This document shows, piece after piece, positions 44,061-56,189 of a stretch of 64,000 nt of DNA. Both the position numbers and the translations under genes were made by a program. The stretch is taken from assembly GCA_029891345.1 (NCBI GenBank), contig CM056993.1, positions 225,503,924 to 225,567,923 on the forward strand. The letters run 5' to 3'. The stretch's first letter is position 1. Each line of letters begins with the position of its first letter. Below the pieces are notes generated by a model. It was given only the letters and a program-made list of their open reading frames with translations, did not search any database and had not been told where the DNA came from. Origin of the DNA: Dryococelus australis (lineage: Eukaryota; Arthropoda; Insecta; Phasmatodea; Phasmatidae).

Positions 44061-46919
44061 TATGAAGCGTACTGTGTACCTTTGCAGCATAAATGTGCGG
44101 CCAGCACTTAGTGCCAACGGAAAATTTTGTTACAATTTTTGAGATAAGTGTTCGGTAATTTTTCTATTTATCACATTTGTATATTACCAACGAGGTTACG
44201 TTAATTATGTGACGAAAAGTGAAAAACGACGAAATGTTAACAAAATTAGTTTACTATAGAAAGTCACAGATATAAATTTATCTCCGAATCACAGCGATAT
44301 CCCGCATGAGTTGATACTCGTTGGCGATATCGCTTCGGTGGTGTACATTTGATACATATATTGTGTCTGCTTTTCAATCCAAACTACAAATTGAAACAAT
44401 TGATCAAATTAGCGCCATAAACATGAGGATTCACAACGGAAATTATTTTTATTTTGCATATTTGTAGTGTTTTTTGTTGCTTTTCGCAAGGTAATGAATT
44501 TTCCGCGAGTAACTGTATTTCGTGTTTATTTCACGGCCCTGAAAAACAGGCGCCTCTACTCATGTGTGATTTGATGCAGTTAATGACTATCAGCGTGAAA
44601 TGAAAAAAAAAGTTCTTATTTATGCGTAAATCGCAAGTAAGCGGAAGACCTATACTAATGTGCTATTGTAGCAGCCATCTAATGAACTGCAATTTTAACA
44701 TAACTACCAATTTAATAGATTACATTATGAGGAATGTTATGTACATGTAAAATTAAACCGCCTTACAAAGTGGTATTCCAAGGTGGAGTGAATGTTTCAG
44801 AATGAACATTGGTAAATCAGTAAAAATAGCTGTCCTCAACAATTTTGTAAAATAAATATGCTTTAATTACTTAAAGGAATTTTACCATCAAAGTTGCCTC
44901 TTCCTTTGAAGGTGACTAATTCTTATATCATATGTGTGACAAAACATGAAAGTTTATTAATGATTCTTTAATTATATGAAAATCAGTGGTTGCGGAAAAC
45001 AGAATGACAGGGGGCAATGTCCTCACCTTGGCAAGGAAGGTGAGGATAGTGCATATAGTTGACAGCTCGCTATGTACGGCCAATAGTACTAGTTTAATGA
45101 CAGAAATTAAGTAACCACAAAAAATAAAGAAGAATTCCATTGCAAGTATACAAGATATAACTATCAAGGTTTTTTAATTGAAGATAACAATTATATTGCA
45201 TAACAAACACATTACATTTCAGCTGGCTGAGTGTGTAGTTGAAACTATCCACCATTTCACGTTTACCCATATTTACAAATAATATGGGGAAAAAAAAAAA
45301 AAAAAAAAAAGAGTATTTCTAATTATCAGTTTTACTACTGATATTGAAGCAAATTGTGTTAAGCTTCTCGTTTTGACAACTGAATATTTGTGACATCCGA
45401 GCCAATGCAGAGATTTTTTTTCCAGCATTAATGGATTATGTTGTCTGGATTGTCTTCATGATTTCAGTGATTTATAGCTAGGAATGATTCCCAGAGAAAA
45501 AATAAAAGAAGCAGGTAAATGGGTGCAGCCATCAACAATTGTTTTTCTAGTAAGTTCTCTGAGAAACAGGGTGCCAAAGATATGTGTGCAATTAGTTTTC
45601 TGAATATTGATTTTTTTCTTACATATTTTTCTTACGTTTGTACATGATATTTTATGAATATTTTCTTTTCAATTCTCCACAATTTTTTTTATCTTCATAG
45701 CCTTCACCCAGTATCGAGCTAGTACGAATGACAATGCACCTATGAAATTATGTTTCAGTGTTAATTATAGTGCAGAAGTATGCAATTTCTGGTAATTTCA
45801 TTAAGTTTTTAAAGTCTATATACATCACAATTATCAACCACCCATACAACGCTAATCAATTAGTAGGGAACAGAATCAATATCACTGACCATCAATCTTG
45901 TTTAAAAAAATTAGAATTTGGCTTTTTGTTACTGAACAATTATGCATCAACGGAAGAGGAAAACCTAATTATTAATGCATTCACGGTTACTTCACACTTT
46001 TCTGAAGCCTTGCTAAAGTACTACTTTTTTCTATCGATTACGTATTCTTCTGCTACATGTAAACATACAATAAACATTGCCATGTGACTTATACATTTCA
46101 ACTGTTAAATTCTTTGTTTACTGTTTTCAGCTGTTCAAAGATTTCTGCCATATAAAAAAAAATTACGAATGCTTACATTTTAAGCCTATAACTATAGTTG
46201 GTCAGATTTATCACTTTTTCACACTGTCTGTATTAATCATTGTTCTTACGGTAATTATTTTACATTGTAAACATATGTATTATACACAACATGGTATATT
46301 ACACATAATACATATTAATATTTTGCAGCAACTGTGTTTAACCCTGTTACAACTGCGGGTGAAATAACTGTAGTATTTAACTTGTTCTTATTGATGTATG
46401 TTGGATTATTTCTTTAAAAGGACGAACACAAGTTGACATGTTACTCCTAGGGTGATTTTTGAAAGGTTTGTTTCAAAACATCCGCAGAAACCGTGAATGG
46501 ACTATAGTTTGATATCTGCAGCTATTACTATAGGCATTTTATCCCCACATATGAATGGTCAGTAGGACAGGAAATACGTGAAAATCTGGAATTTTACAAT
46601 GCTCTGCATCCCTTAACCCTTTTTTCTGTATATACCACGACACTGTTTTTGTGGTTTTTCATTAAACAGTTTTTTGCACCTGCTTACCTCCAGGGAGCAA
46701 ACTGGAAACAGATAACAAAATACATTATACCTATTCTAAGCATAGACTTGAGTCAGACTGTAATATCATAAATGTCTATTTGAATTACAATATTGCAACT
46801 CCATGTATGTTACAAAAACATTTACACCAAAATGCATTGTAAATCATATGGAAAATATACCGAGCCTGGAACGCAATTAAGCTATTAGGTAATTTGCTAC
46901 AATGGCTACTGAGAAATGA
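44061..46919. other. Non-coding, mostly A+T-rich
   Basis: No gene was recognised. An imperfect inverted repeat around AGCGATATC lies at about 44292-44336, and a perfect hairpin lies at 45021-45045. A poly-A run is at about 45292-45310. Overlapping ORFs at 45758-46087 and 46077-46367 show no known motifs. Confidence 0.45.
45021..45045. repeat. Perfect 9-bp stem, 7-base loop hairpin
   Basis: CCTCACCTT-GGCAAGG-AAGGTGAGG is a perfect inverted repeat in otherwise unstructured sequence. No T-run or promoter was recognised next to it. Confidence 0.88.
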
Positions 46920-47336
46920 TAAATCAAATCAAAGCAGTTTATTTAAAAAGCACCTTAAAGAATACCTTACGAATTTTTTACTGTATGTACAAGAATTTTG
47001 GATTAACACAAGTTGTTAGTCTAAAATTTGTATGCTAGATAATAAGCCAGTTCAAATAGGCATATTTCATTTAATTTCCTGCCTGTCTGTCTACCTATCT
47101 GTTGCATTTATATGTACTATTAACATTTAATCTTTTATATAGTAGCAATAACAATTATTGTATATTTTTTTAGTGTATTTCTGGTATTTGATGTACATTT
47201 AGTCTCGATTGTATGTGCATTCCTTTATATGTATTTTCCCGAGCTGTATGTCTGCACCTTCCTATATTATATCTGCGAATGCTCGACATCCTACACATTG
47301 AATATGAGGGGGAAAATTGCCAATTAGATAAATAAA
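46920..47336 (+). mobile_element. 5'-truncated LINE 3' end
   Basis: Bases 46933-47020 encode SSLFKKHLKEYLTNFLLYVQ then EFW. This resembles the C-terminus of CR1/L2-like reverse transcriptases (FKKKLKEYLL-FYSVxEF). A 3' UTR follows, ending in GACATCCTACACATTGAATA and TTAGATAAATAAAATTAAC, a LINE-type 3' tail. Sequence upstream of 46920 has no clear RT block, so the copy is probably truncated. It is a different family from the pair at 5-14 kb. Confidence 0.55.
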
Positions 47337-48153
47337 ATTAACAGAGATGCTAATTTAGGATCCCTGAAGCAATCAGATGTGAAGTGGTCTGAACATATTT
47401 TGTAATTTTGATACATATATTCAGGCCCATGCTTCTTAAATACTTTATCTAAATCCTCCCTCTGGCAGTTGAATACCCATTTCTAGTAACTGGAAAATTA
47501 CAAGCAAACATGCTAGCTTATAATTTTCATCAACAACAAGGATTATTAACGTAATTTCATGAAATTCTGTAAATATCACTTACATGTCATGATCTTTTGG
47601 AAAATGGAAAAACGACTTTGAACAGTTAGAAATGGTGTAACTGAAACAATTATACACAATGCAATTGCCACCTGCCATGGTAATTCAATGAAATTGATTC
47701 ACTAAAATCATTAAAACTATATAAAACATAAGCAATTCCCAGTATAAAATGTACAGCGGCAAATGTAAACAACATTGCGCCACCTCAAGCCGGCAGAGCG
47801 CAGGGCAATCGCTTTTCACACGGAAAAGCGCCAGCTGTCCAGTATTAGACTTTATAGCATTTGCTGTCCCTTCAAGCATAACACTAGCTCATTTTATTAC
47901 ACACACGTGTTTTCATGCAGGAAGTCCTCTCCTGCCAGATAATTAATTTTATAAATTATTGTATTATTAAGAGCTAGGCATGTCAGCATTTTCTAGTGTA
48001 TTTATTAAAATACGTAATATTTTCTAACTTAGGCGTACAGTTATTTGCCTGATTCCCAGTACAAATTTATTTATTCACAGTCCTAGAGCATTAACCATAT
48101 CACTTGCTGACTAATGTGGTGGAGCTTAATATCCTTCAATTTCCTTCAGCCTA
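47337..48153. other. Non-coding, possible 5' leader of the Gag relic
   Basis: A G+C-richer stretch (47755-47900) includes GCCGGCAGAGCGCAGGGC. No similarity to the leader of the second Gag copy was noticed. Confidence 0.35.
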
Positions 48154-49110
48154 CGTTGTGCTTATTGCCAATGTCAGTATCACTGTGTATGTTTGGGAAT
48201 GGAAGATGTTCCCGGGTTGACAGATGGGCTTGAGTTCCATTGTCAAGCTTGCCAGCAAAGGTAAGAGAGATTATGCAACTGGCCTGAAAACTATGGCCAA
48301 GGATGATATGTGATACAGTGTATCATCTGTTCGGTGGTATACCACCACAAATGCATAGGGTCCCGGCCATGTATACCAGTGTAACATGTGTCAGTGGAAT
48401 TTGACACATTACCCTTCAAACCCAGGACACAAGTTAAACATCGCCACATCGCTACAAGCGACAGAAACTCGGCTTCCTGAGTTTTGTGGCAGACCACACG
48501 AGGATCCAGTAACATTTTATAACTAATGCAGAAAAGTAACTAAGGGAACAACAAATTCCTCCAAAACAATGGGTAAGCAGAACCCGTTCCCGACTACTAG
48601 GCCAAGCCAAAAAGTGGTTGGATAAGTTTGGTGAATTCGTACTAGAATGGAGCCAATTATGAGCCCGACTCACTGCACAACTTGAGATTTTTAGCAGAGG
48701 CAAAGAACAAATCCATAAAAGTATTTATCCTGCTTACAGTGAACAGCAAAGAGTACGGGGCATTAACCATATCCTTCTCCCCTCTCTTCGCAACCTCCTA
48801 CTAATCCCTCAGATGCAGAGGGTCAACGAATTAGTAAAGAGGGCGAGGGAGCTGGAACTGAACAACAAAGTGCCCCCGAGGTCACGAGCCAGGCCCTTCT
48901 CCTTAGACTGCCAGCTGTGTGTGGCCTGCCACATCCTCCTCCCGCTGCTCCCTTGCCACGATGTTGATATTGCCAGGGCTGGCATTTAAACAGAGCGTGT
49001 CCCACCTGTCAAGAGCAGGATAGGAACCCTCCTCCTCCTGCACAACCTCGTAGAAATAATGATAGGCATCCGCTTCCTGCGGGAATCACCTCAGCACATT
49101 GTGCAAGCAT
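48154..49110 (+). pseudogene. Retroelement Gag relic with two PHD-like fingers and CCHC knuckle, copy 1
   Basis: Finger 1 (48154-48261) reads CAYCQCQYHCVCLGMEDVPG and ends HCQAC, a PHD-type Cys4-His-Cys3 spacing with the usual aromatic-His-x2-Cys core. Finger 2 (from 48307, shifted frame) reads CIICSVVYHHKCIG, then a stop. A helical middle region follows, with RVNELVKRARELELNNK near 48820. A retroviral zinc knuckle comes at 48962-49000 (C-x2-C-x3-H-x4-C, with a stop inside: C-stop-YCQGWHLNRAC). The order fits a Gag nucleocapsid. It aligns with the copy at 58355 onward. Stops and shifts make it dead. LTRs were not identified. Confidence 0.65.
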
Positions 49111-49784
49111 AAAAGCAGATTCAATAGGGACCACCAGTCACTTCAATGTTAAGCGATACATATACTAATTTACACATTGACACCTAATATGATGATTATG
49201 GAGAAAGAGTTGGTAGTTTATAATTATTGGTTGCAGATATTGGTTATATAGAAACATAGGTTGTGGTGAGTGAATTGCGGTGTAACGGTGCTGAAATTAA
49301 CACAGTATGAAATCAGCTTTACTTACATAACCTGCCATCCGCTACCTTGAACGATCAGCAACAGGGGATTTGGAGACTTACCATTTTGCTGGCCCATTTC
49401 GACGGCGGGTGACGCAGCGACTGGCAGCACATCTGCTCGGCACATCATATTCAACACTGTGCAGCACGGCCACTTGGATGCCCCCTCCCTCCACCCCGCC
49501 AAAGTCTCCCATCCTCCAATGCCGTTGGCCAGCGCTTAGCAACAGTTCGACGCTTCATCAAGATTTGAAATATCTGAATTTGTTTTTCTGGCGAATTGTT
49601 CTACCATGATTTGTAATGTTCCTCTACACCAGACAGCATTTTGCATGGACTATAAATGAGGGGTGATCCTGTCCCAGGGGTCAGACAGGAGGACAACACA
49701 CACATTATTATATTTGAAGGAAATAGGCAGACAGCAAATCCTGCCATGTTTTAATGAGATTTTAAATATGGTGATGCTGTCGGT
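49111..49784. other. Non-coding, G+C-richer centre
   Basis: About 49330-49560 is G+C-rich (GACGGCGGGTGACGCAGCGA). It may be retroelement remains, but no domain was recognised. Confidence 0.35.
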
Positions 49785-51718
49785 TGAGACACGAGACAAA
49801 CTATGACACAATTACTTACTGATGATATGGGCACCAGTCGTGCTTCCCAATCACTGCACTGTTTAGTCTCAGGGTTCTCAGGGATGCTGTGGGTTCTGTG
49901 TGTCCGTCTCACCCATACCTACTTACAAACACGTTGGCAATACTAAACTTATACTAAAAATTTTAACATTTTGAAAAAGAAACACGTGTGGTTAGGACAC
50001 TGTCACTACAAATGAAAGAAGATAGTTCACTGTGATACTTGTTTTATTTTATACCATTCGTACAAATCAATGTCCCATGAAATTAACGATACACTCTGTT
50101 GTGTCTAGCTAACTCTGCTTGGGTGCTCCCCAGCCTAGATAGATGATCTCACCGCGGTGTATGAAAACACAATCTTCACAAGGGAAGAGAGTCGACATCC
50201 GCTAGAGTGGACTGATGATTTTCCCTGAAGATAGGACATGGTGAATTACAAAATGAAACACTTGATGATACATATTAACATGTGTGATTACTTGGCATCA
50301 CTAACGCAAACTCATGTGAGCTCGCCTGTCAGCCTGTGGGTAGTGTGGTGGCGGCCTATGCACAGAGCCGGCTAGGACGGAAGTAATATCACCGTACACG
50401 AACTACAAAATTATATAAATTGCACAAAAACCCTTAACAGATAATGGGCCATGAGATGAGTAGTCACAATAAACACACACGTGTGAAAACAAGTTTATAT
50501 GGCGCGGATGCTGCTGGATAAAGTTCGTAGCGGACCACGCGGTGCAGGTGAAATTGCAATATTTCTTCGAGGAAACTGCAAATTAAATTCCAACCAAATA
50601 TTATTCTGGTAGAGAAAATTATTTTCTTTGCGATTACAGTGATTACAGGTATGTAGCATGCCTGATGGTGGAAAAAGCAAACATTCACCTGACCTCGAGG
50701 TCAAACACAGAAAGCATCACATGAAAAATACATTGAACCCTGAATAAAATTGACATAGAATCCTGAAATAAATTATGGCGCACATGGTTTTACACTAATA
50801 AACTCTCAAAGCACAAGGATGGCGCGGACATGGACTTGGTGGTGATTAGCAACGTGGTTGTACGTGATATGGCCATAAAATACTCAAACATGAGAAATAT
50901 CCTTAAATACATACATGAAAACAAAGCCCTTGAAATTGCATGCAGCAATAATTTAGAAATTACGATTAAACGCCTTTAGCAGAAACGGATGACGCCTGAT
51001 TCAAGTTCCGCGGGTCGCGTGACCTCTCTGACATATTTCTCCTCCTTCTCCTCGATTAAGTTGAAAATGCCACAAGGGCAAAATAAATTAGTTAAGTGGA
51101 AGCATAATGTCGGGGAAATGTCTGGCAAAACGTACGCAAGCGAAGGTTAACCCGTATACTAAAAGCGCTATTGAAATCTACATCAGTGAACAAAAAGTTG
51201 TAGTGCGTACGTGACAGTGTCTTAGCTCGCCAGCTCTCCTACACAGACTGTTCAGAGGCAAGTGTCGCATGGACCTACCATGGCTGCGTACTGGGTTCAC
51301 ATAAGCGGAAGTGCTATGCACGCTAAGTAAACTTTTATATACTTTGAAAATAAAAGTGGCACAAATAAATTAAATATTGTTTTACATTTTATGATTTTCT
51401 TGTGATTTTTCTGTACTATCTCAATGTGTCTTTATGATGGAGTACACGCCAGAATGTTAGTGTTCTTAATCTCCCTGCAGCATGCACTTTGAATTACATA
51501 ACCAAACATTTTATTAATAACAACAAACACTTAAAAACACTGTAAGACATATCAAACCTTGAAAATTAAAATACAAGACACATTTTACGCTGCAAAATAA
51601 TATTCTTTATGTGAAAGTTAAAAAATATTGGCCTCTTTGTGCATGTACATGTACACGTGACACGTGTGTGGTGAGCGCCGTCGTGGGCTCTAGTGCCGCT
51701 GGCTGTTAGTCGGCATCA
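49785..51718 (-). mobile_element. Solo LTR, copy B (about 1.93 kb, enlarged)
   Basis: On the minus strand it starts TGATGCCGACTAACAGCCAG and ends CGTGTCTCA, the same termini as 37290-38321. It is longer because of extra sequence at about 50580-51000 and 51310-51650, absent from copy A, which probably represents later insertions. Flank duplication is not evident. The two copies are clearly diverged. Confidence 0.7.
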
Positions 51719-52378
51719 ATGGGCATATAAATTTTATAGGACAGGGCAAACACAAATATAAAATTTTGGGGCATTAATATTTTCAAGTAAAGTATTCAAC
51801 ATAATGTGACGTTATTTGCAAAAGGGAATTTTGTATGTAAATTTGATTTAATCTCATGTTGAATAGTTTTCTTATACTCAGATTTTTATATACACATGCT
51901 CCTTTTGGTAATTATGTGACATTGCGTCTCTTTGAGCCTGTTTTCAGGCATTCGCATGTTTGTATTTTTGTAACCAATTTTTTGGCCATTATTTATAAAA
52001 AAGAAATTATTAGCCCAATTATAAACAGAAAAATTGAATTTTGGCGTTCTATAATTTCTCACAATTTTGGGGGACTTAATTGTAATTGGCATCAACGGGC
52101 TTGGTAAGACCTCTTTTGTTTTTAATTACTCTGCTGAACATCTTGTAAATAATCATTTTGCTTTGAGCGAGTGATTGGTATGACAGTTGGTGTGAACTTT
52201 GCTCACTGCCACTGAGTTTGAGTTTTCTCCAGTACCCCTGCTCCAAGACAGCGGGTACTAGTAACGTACACTCAGCAAAAGAAAAAGCTGACAACCCTTG
52301 CAGTAGGCACCTGTATGTTACTAATCATCTTCAATAGCAGCAGCGGCGGCGGCGGCGCCCCCCTTGTAGAAATATTAT
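51719..52378. other. Non-coding, includes a GGC repeat
   Basis: A+T-rich except for an AGC/GGC run at about 52335-52357. Overlapping ORFs on both strands at 51856-52294 show no known domain. Confidence 0.4.
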
Positions 52379-52935
52379 ACAGCTCCTACATATGCTCTAG
52401 TGTGCCGTCAAGGAAAAAACAACCATGCAACAGGACACTTGTCATGCCCCTGCGCGGGATTAGGACAGCTCCCCACATGTTCTCCAGCGCACGGCCAGCC
52501 GGCATACTTCACAGGATAACTCTGTCTTCTCTATATGCTCTGGTATGCCGGAACCAAGCCACAAACAAGTATATGGGACAGGCTGAAGATAACTTACGTG
52601 CGGTAAACCGGGGGGCGATCTGGAGTGGGGGGACGAATAAACTAGTTGTACGCTTGGCGCCATAGCAGATGATTAGCCAGCACACCTGACCAGTCTATAG
52701 TATGTTCTCCAGTGTGCTGAAAATGCTCGCAATGCAGACACACACTGGCAGTATGCTTAGCAAGAATACTGTATAGCTCCTGCATGTGCTATAACATACC
52801 ATCCAGGCAGCCAACACACTTATGGCTCCTACATTCGCTATCGTATGGTGTGTTGGAACTGGAGCAGGAAAATGCTAGCATACCTGACAGGATGTATATA
52901 CAGCTCCTGCTTGAAGATCCAGCATGCTGGGAATA
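52379..52935. repeat. Degenerate tandem repeats beside the Polinton polymerase
   Basis: A motif close to AGCTCCTRCATRTGCTCTAG followed by TRTGCC recurs about seven times with irregular spacing of roughly 50-90 bp. Copies start near 52379, 52467, 52529, 52693, 52771, 52820 and 52898. Between copies, short pieces such as AATGCTMGCA and GCCAGCCGGCATAC also recur. The block ends about 250 bp from the polymerase stop. Terminal or subterminal repeats of this kind would suit a Polinton end, but the matching opposite end was not identified. Confidence 0.65.
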
Positions 52936-53189
52936 AATCTGCACACATTCGCTCGCACGCACACACACCAGTCATTGCGGGAGAGGGGTAAGGAAGCACT
53001 TCAGCTTCGACAATCCCGGGGCGCGAAAGTATGTCTACTCCGCATTCCGACCCCATTCATTCTCCCAAGGATAGACACACACATGATGACACATGCCTGC
53101 CCCGGGGTGTGTTTCTAGACTTACCCATTGTAGCCATAAGGGATTGTGTGGTGGATGGCATCATCCAGTATTCAGTGCGTGTCGTTCAT

Positions 53190-55540
53190 CTATGACAGAG
53201 CTAGCTTATTGCTGCATTCTGCGTGTATGTCGTGGTGGTGCAGCCTAATGCTGTTGACCTGCATCCTCATGAGATGGTAGTTCACAAGAACGTGCCCGTA
53301 GTCCTCGATGGCGATGACCGTATGCATGACACTCCTCTGAACCCCCTTGGCCCGCTTCACTACTTTGTCTCGGTACCTGTATGCACATAGTTTGGCTCTC
53401 TGCCCGACAAACTCAACCATATTGTTCCCTCCGCATTTACCAATAACCTTCGCATTTACAACTGAATAATTTGGATGAGTGGGAGGGTAGCCACTAGTAT
53501 CAAACTCCGACATTAGTGTGGGGTCTGATGCCAGGTCGCGGTAGAAATCGGGACACAATATGTTCATGACATACAGATCCGTATTCATATAGACTAGCCC
53601 CACATCAGGGCCATATCGTGCCTGCATGACATCATAGTAGAAGCGGTACATGAGGTCAAGTACGGCAAAGCCAGCATATACTGACTTGTCGAACAAAATG
53701 CTCTCGTGGTCGAGTTTAATGAGTGATAATGCATCGTTCTAGATTGTTTGACACTGGAACGCTTGCTTGGAGATGAGCTTCTTTGACTGCACATCACTGG
53801 TGATGAGCTCTATCCGCTGATGTTTGCATTTGTTGTTCATCAGTTTGCAGTACATAGCAGTATTCATCAGCTTGAAGAAGTTCGCTTAAAGGCGTCTATG
53901 GTAGCCTGACATTTCAGCATGTTCAACTCAATGAATGGCTTTAGCCGTGCTTTCTGGCGGAACTTCGAGACACGGTGGACATCCTTCAGCACTAGCCCAT
54001 GAGCTAATGTTTGCTTGAGGGTGACAAAGTGGACAATGTAGTGTATCTTCCCTACAAGAGTAGTCATTGTCTTGGGCTGTTTAGACCCTGGGGGATACTC
54101 GTTGACAGGCAGGAATGGCAGGTCTCTTTGTTCCTCATGGAGTATAGGAGAGTAATTTACATCTACCTCCAGTATGTATCCAATCAGGCCATCGTCCGGC
54201 ATAGACATCACATCAATGTCAGTGCCGGTCCATTGAAAACTACTGTAGGGCAGCGGCAGATATATTGCCCATCCATACAGGTTGTTTGCGTTGACATACT
54301 GGGGGTAGGTAGATCGCCGGTTTGCATCATATGTGGCGGACAAGTCCTTGTTATTTGCTACCACGTGACGTGTGATGCACTGGGCCACGCCTCCCCGGAT
54401 ACCAGCTTCGATAAACAGATGGGCGTCGTAATCAACTAGGGGTTCCAGCTCCACATCTGGCTTCCTTAACATAGCGTTGAATGAGAACCCATGGGCACTC
54501 GCGTACCGGACACAGTCCAGCCTGTATGTGGTTAGACAGAGCTCCTGAAAGTTCTCAAAGACATTATATAAAAGGACAACGTCTGTCTTGAGGTAGAGCT
54601 TGGAGTAGTCTTACAGCGTGCGGCATCCAAACGTTGCCCAAACCACCTGTGCGTGGCGGTACTCCCCTTCTGTAATGCCACAACCGGTGAGCCAGTTGTG
54701 GAAGATGGTGATGCCCTGCAGCTGTGGCTTGTCGAGTGTCCCCAACGATGTGATATGATCATAGGGGAACACACCTTTACAAGTCACCAGCTCGAACTGC
54801 CGGGGATTGGTGAAGAAAGCAGCAGTGGTCCGGAAGTGGGCAGATGGTAGGTTTTGGGTGAGCATTGCAAGGCTGGCAGACATAAAGCGATAGGTGTCAA
54901 TAGACTGTATTGTGAATTTCTCTCCTAAATTCATATTGAAGGTAGTTAATTTCTCCTCTGTACTTGGGGTAGTAAATATGTCCTCTATGTCACAGCTGAG
55001 TGATGATAAATTTGCATCATACGCCAAGTTGTGGAACAGGATTGGCTGGCACTTGGGATGGCTCAGAGCTTGTTTGCAGTTGTTACAAGCCGCCCCAGTA
55101 AACACACTGGTGAAGTGGTCATGGTCTCGGACCTTCTAGTTTTCTCTGGTGAAGGGACTGGAACAGAGGTAGCAGTTTTCAGCCATTGTATAGCCAGCCC
55201 ATTCATCTGCAGTCAGAGTGGTCGCATTGCCTCGGGCTGGCTATATATCTCCTTCACCAGAGTGCCAATCCTATTGATCTCCTCCATGAAGAGTTTCACA
55301 GCATCCTCCCCGACGAACTCTTTTACATTGCTGGCGAGGCTGGTCGTCTTGGAGGCCGGTATGAGATTGTGTCTACCTTGATGTAAATGCCATTACTGTA
55401 GGGCTTAGTGCTGCTGGTACTTATAGGTGTATGATGTAGAAGGGTCAGGCTCGCATGTCTGTACCAACACCAGCAATGCTTCGAAATCTGCTTACACTAC
55501 TATTGGCACCTTATTGATTATGTGGTAATTCTGGGAATCT
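53190..55540 (-). pseudogene. Polinton/Maverick-type protein-primed DNA polymerase B relic
   Basis: Read from 55540 downward, the order is: the exonuclease I region (ADFEALL) with a TAA just before it; a linker with EFVGEDAVKLFMEEI; a zinc-binding endonuclease-VII-like cluster (CYLCSSPF, VRDHDHF, CNNC); and a FHNLAYDANL block. Next come KTDVVLLYNVF and motif A (YVNANNLYGWA, where YxDxNNLYG is usual). Then FFKLMNTAMYCKLM (motif B region), YAGFAVLDL, motif C (YMNTD in place of YTDTD), FDTSGYPP and a KRAKGV end. It covers about 780 codons in several frames with stops. Loss of the first Asp in both motif A and motif C would abolish polymerase activity. Such polymerases belong to Polintons and related adintovirus-like elements, which replicate their own DNA. 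Confidence 0.9.
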
Positions 55541-55870
55541 TAGCTTAGAAGGCTGACCGTTCTAAAAGTTGTTCATGAAATCAACCTTAGAATATAGTCA
55601 CTTCTCCTACCTGCATTTATTTTAATGGATGCATGGAATGACATGCGCCCAGTAAAGTTGGCAACGATGGATGGAGGGTGGTAGTTCAAAAAATTAATGT
55701 TGAATAAAAAGTGTTAGGTAGCCATTTGCGACAATCTAATTTATTTATGTTGCAATTTTTTTATGCATCGGAATGTAAAAATTAGGAGATTTCTGATATA
55801 TTTACTTTTGTAATACTTAAACAATTTCACTTGACCGACGCATGAATAAAGTGATTTGCTTAATTTCCCA
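55541..55870 (-). repeat. Second copy of the dispersed repeat at 40040-40350
   Basis: It spans the gap between polymerase and unknown ORF plus the 3' end of that ORF. The aligned words are listed under 40040-40350. Confidence 0.65.
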
Positions 55871-56110
55871 GGCGGCTAGTTGTTCACTGACTTTTGATGC
55901 AGGCAAAATACCTATCATTCGAGCCTTTTCTGCAAGGATACTGCCTGCTGTGTGTGTATCCTCCAACCGATTACTAGTCACCTAGGTGATATTGTTCTCT
56001 CGGCATGCATTGTCTAAAGAATTTATAGTGATGCCACCTTGTTTCAATCTCCGTGCCAGTTATGTACCAGACCCACAGAATTTGTATCCATGAATATGAG
56101 TTTCGAAAGG
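55817..56110 (-). pseudogene. Unknown ORF between Polinton polymerase and ATPase
   Basis: A 53-codon open stretch (55820-55978, stop at 55817-55819) contains THTAGSILAEKARMIGILPA and SEQLAAWEIKQITLFMRR. Upstream in a frame interrupted by a stop and a shift, GITINSLDNACREN and DTNSVGLVHNW suggest that the protein began at or above 56100. The residue pattern looks coding and conserved. I do not recognise the family. It is encoded on the polymerase strand, and the ATPase starts divergently about 80 bp away, so it is likely a Polinton accessory gene. Its 3' end recurs in the repeat at 40040-40350. Confidence 0.55.
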
Positions 56111-56189
56111 AAGGTTGTTGATTACCAAATTTACCAAGCCACATCCCCTGTTCTTGCATCCACGATGCGAAGATGAATCTACAGCTCGC

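Noticed and set aside
43878..44117. 79-codon minus-strand ORF, Arg/Ser-rich
   Set aside because: It overlaps the end of a Harbinger-like MITE and has no transposase motif; judged a by-product of the MITE.
44292..44336. AGCGATATC inverted repeat as a core promoter or operator
   Set aside because: The arms are short and imperfect, there is no adjacent gene start, and nothing else supports a regulatory role.
37290..51718. One LTR retrotransposon bounded by the two LTR-like repeats
   Set aside because: No coding sequence of matching minus orientation and retroelement type was seen between them, the LTRs are strongly diverged and unequal in length, and the outer flanks show no duplication.
54011..54439. 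142-codon plus-strand ORF
   Set aside because: It is the antisense shadow of the Polinton polymerase, which has clear family motifs on the minus strand.
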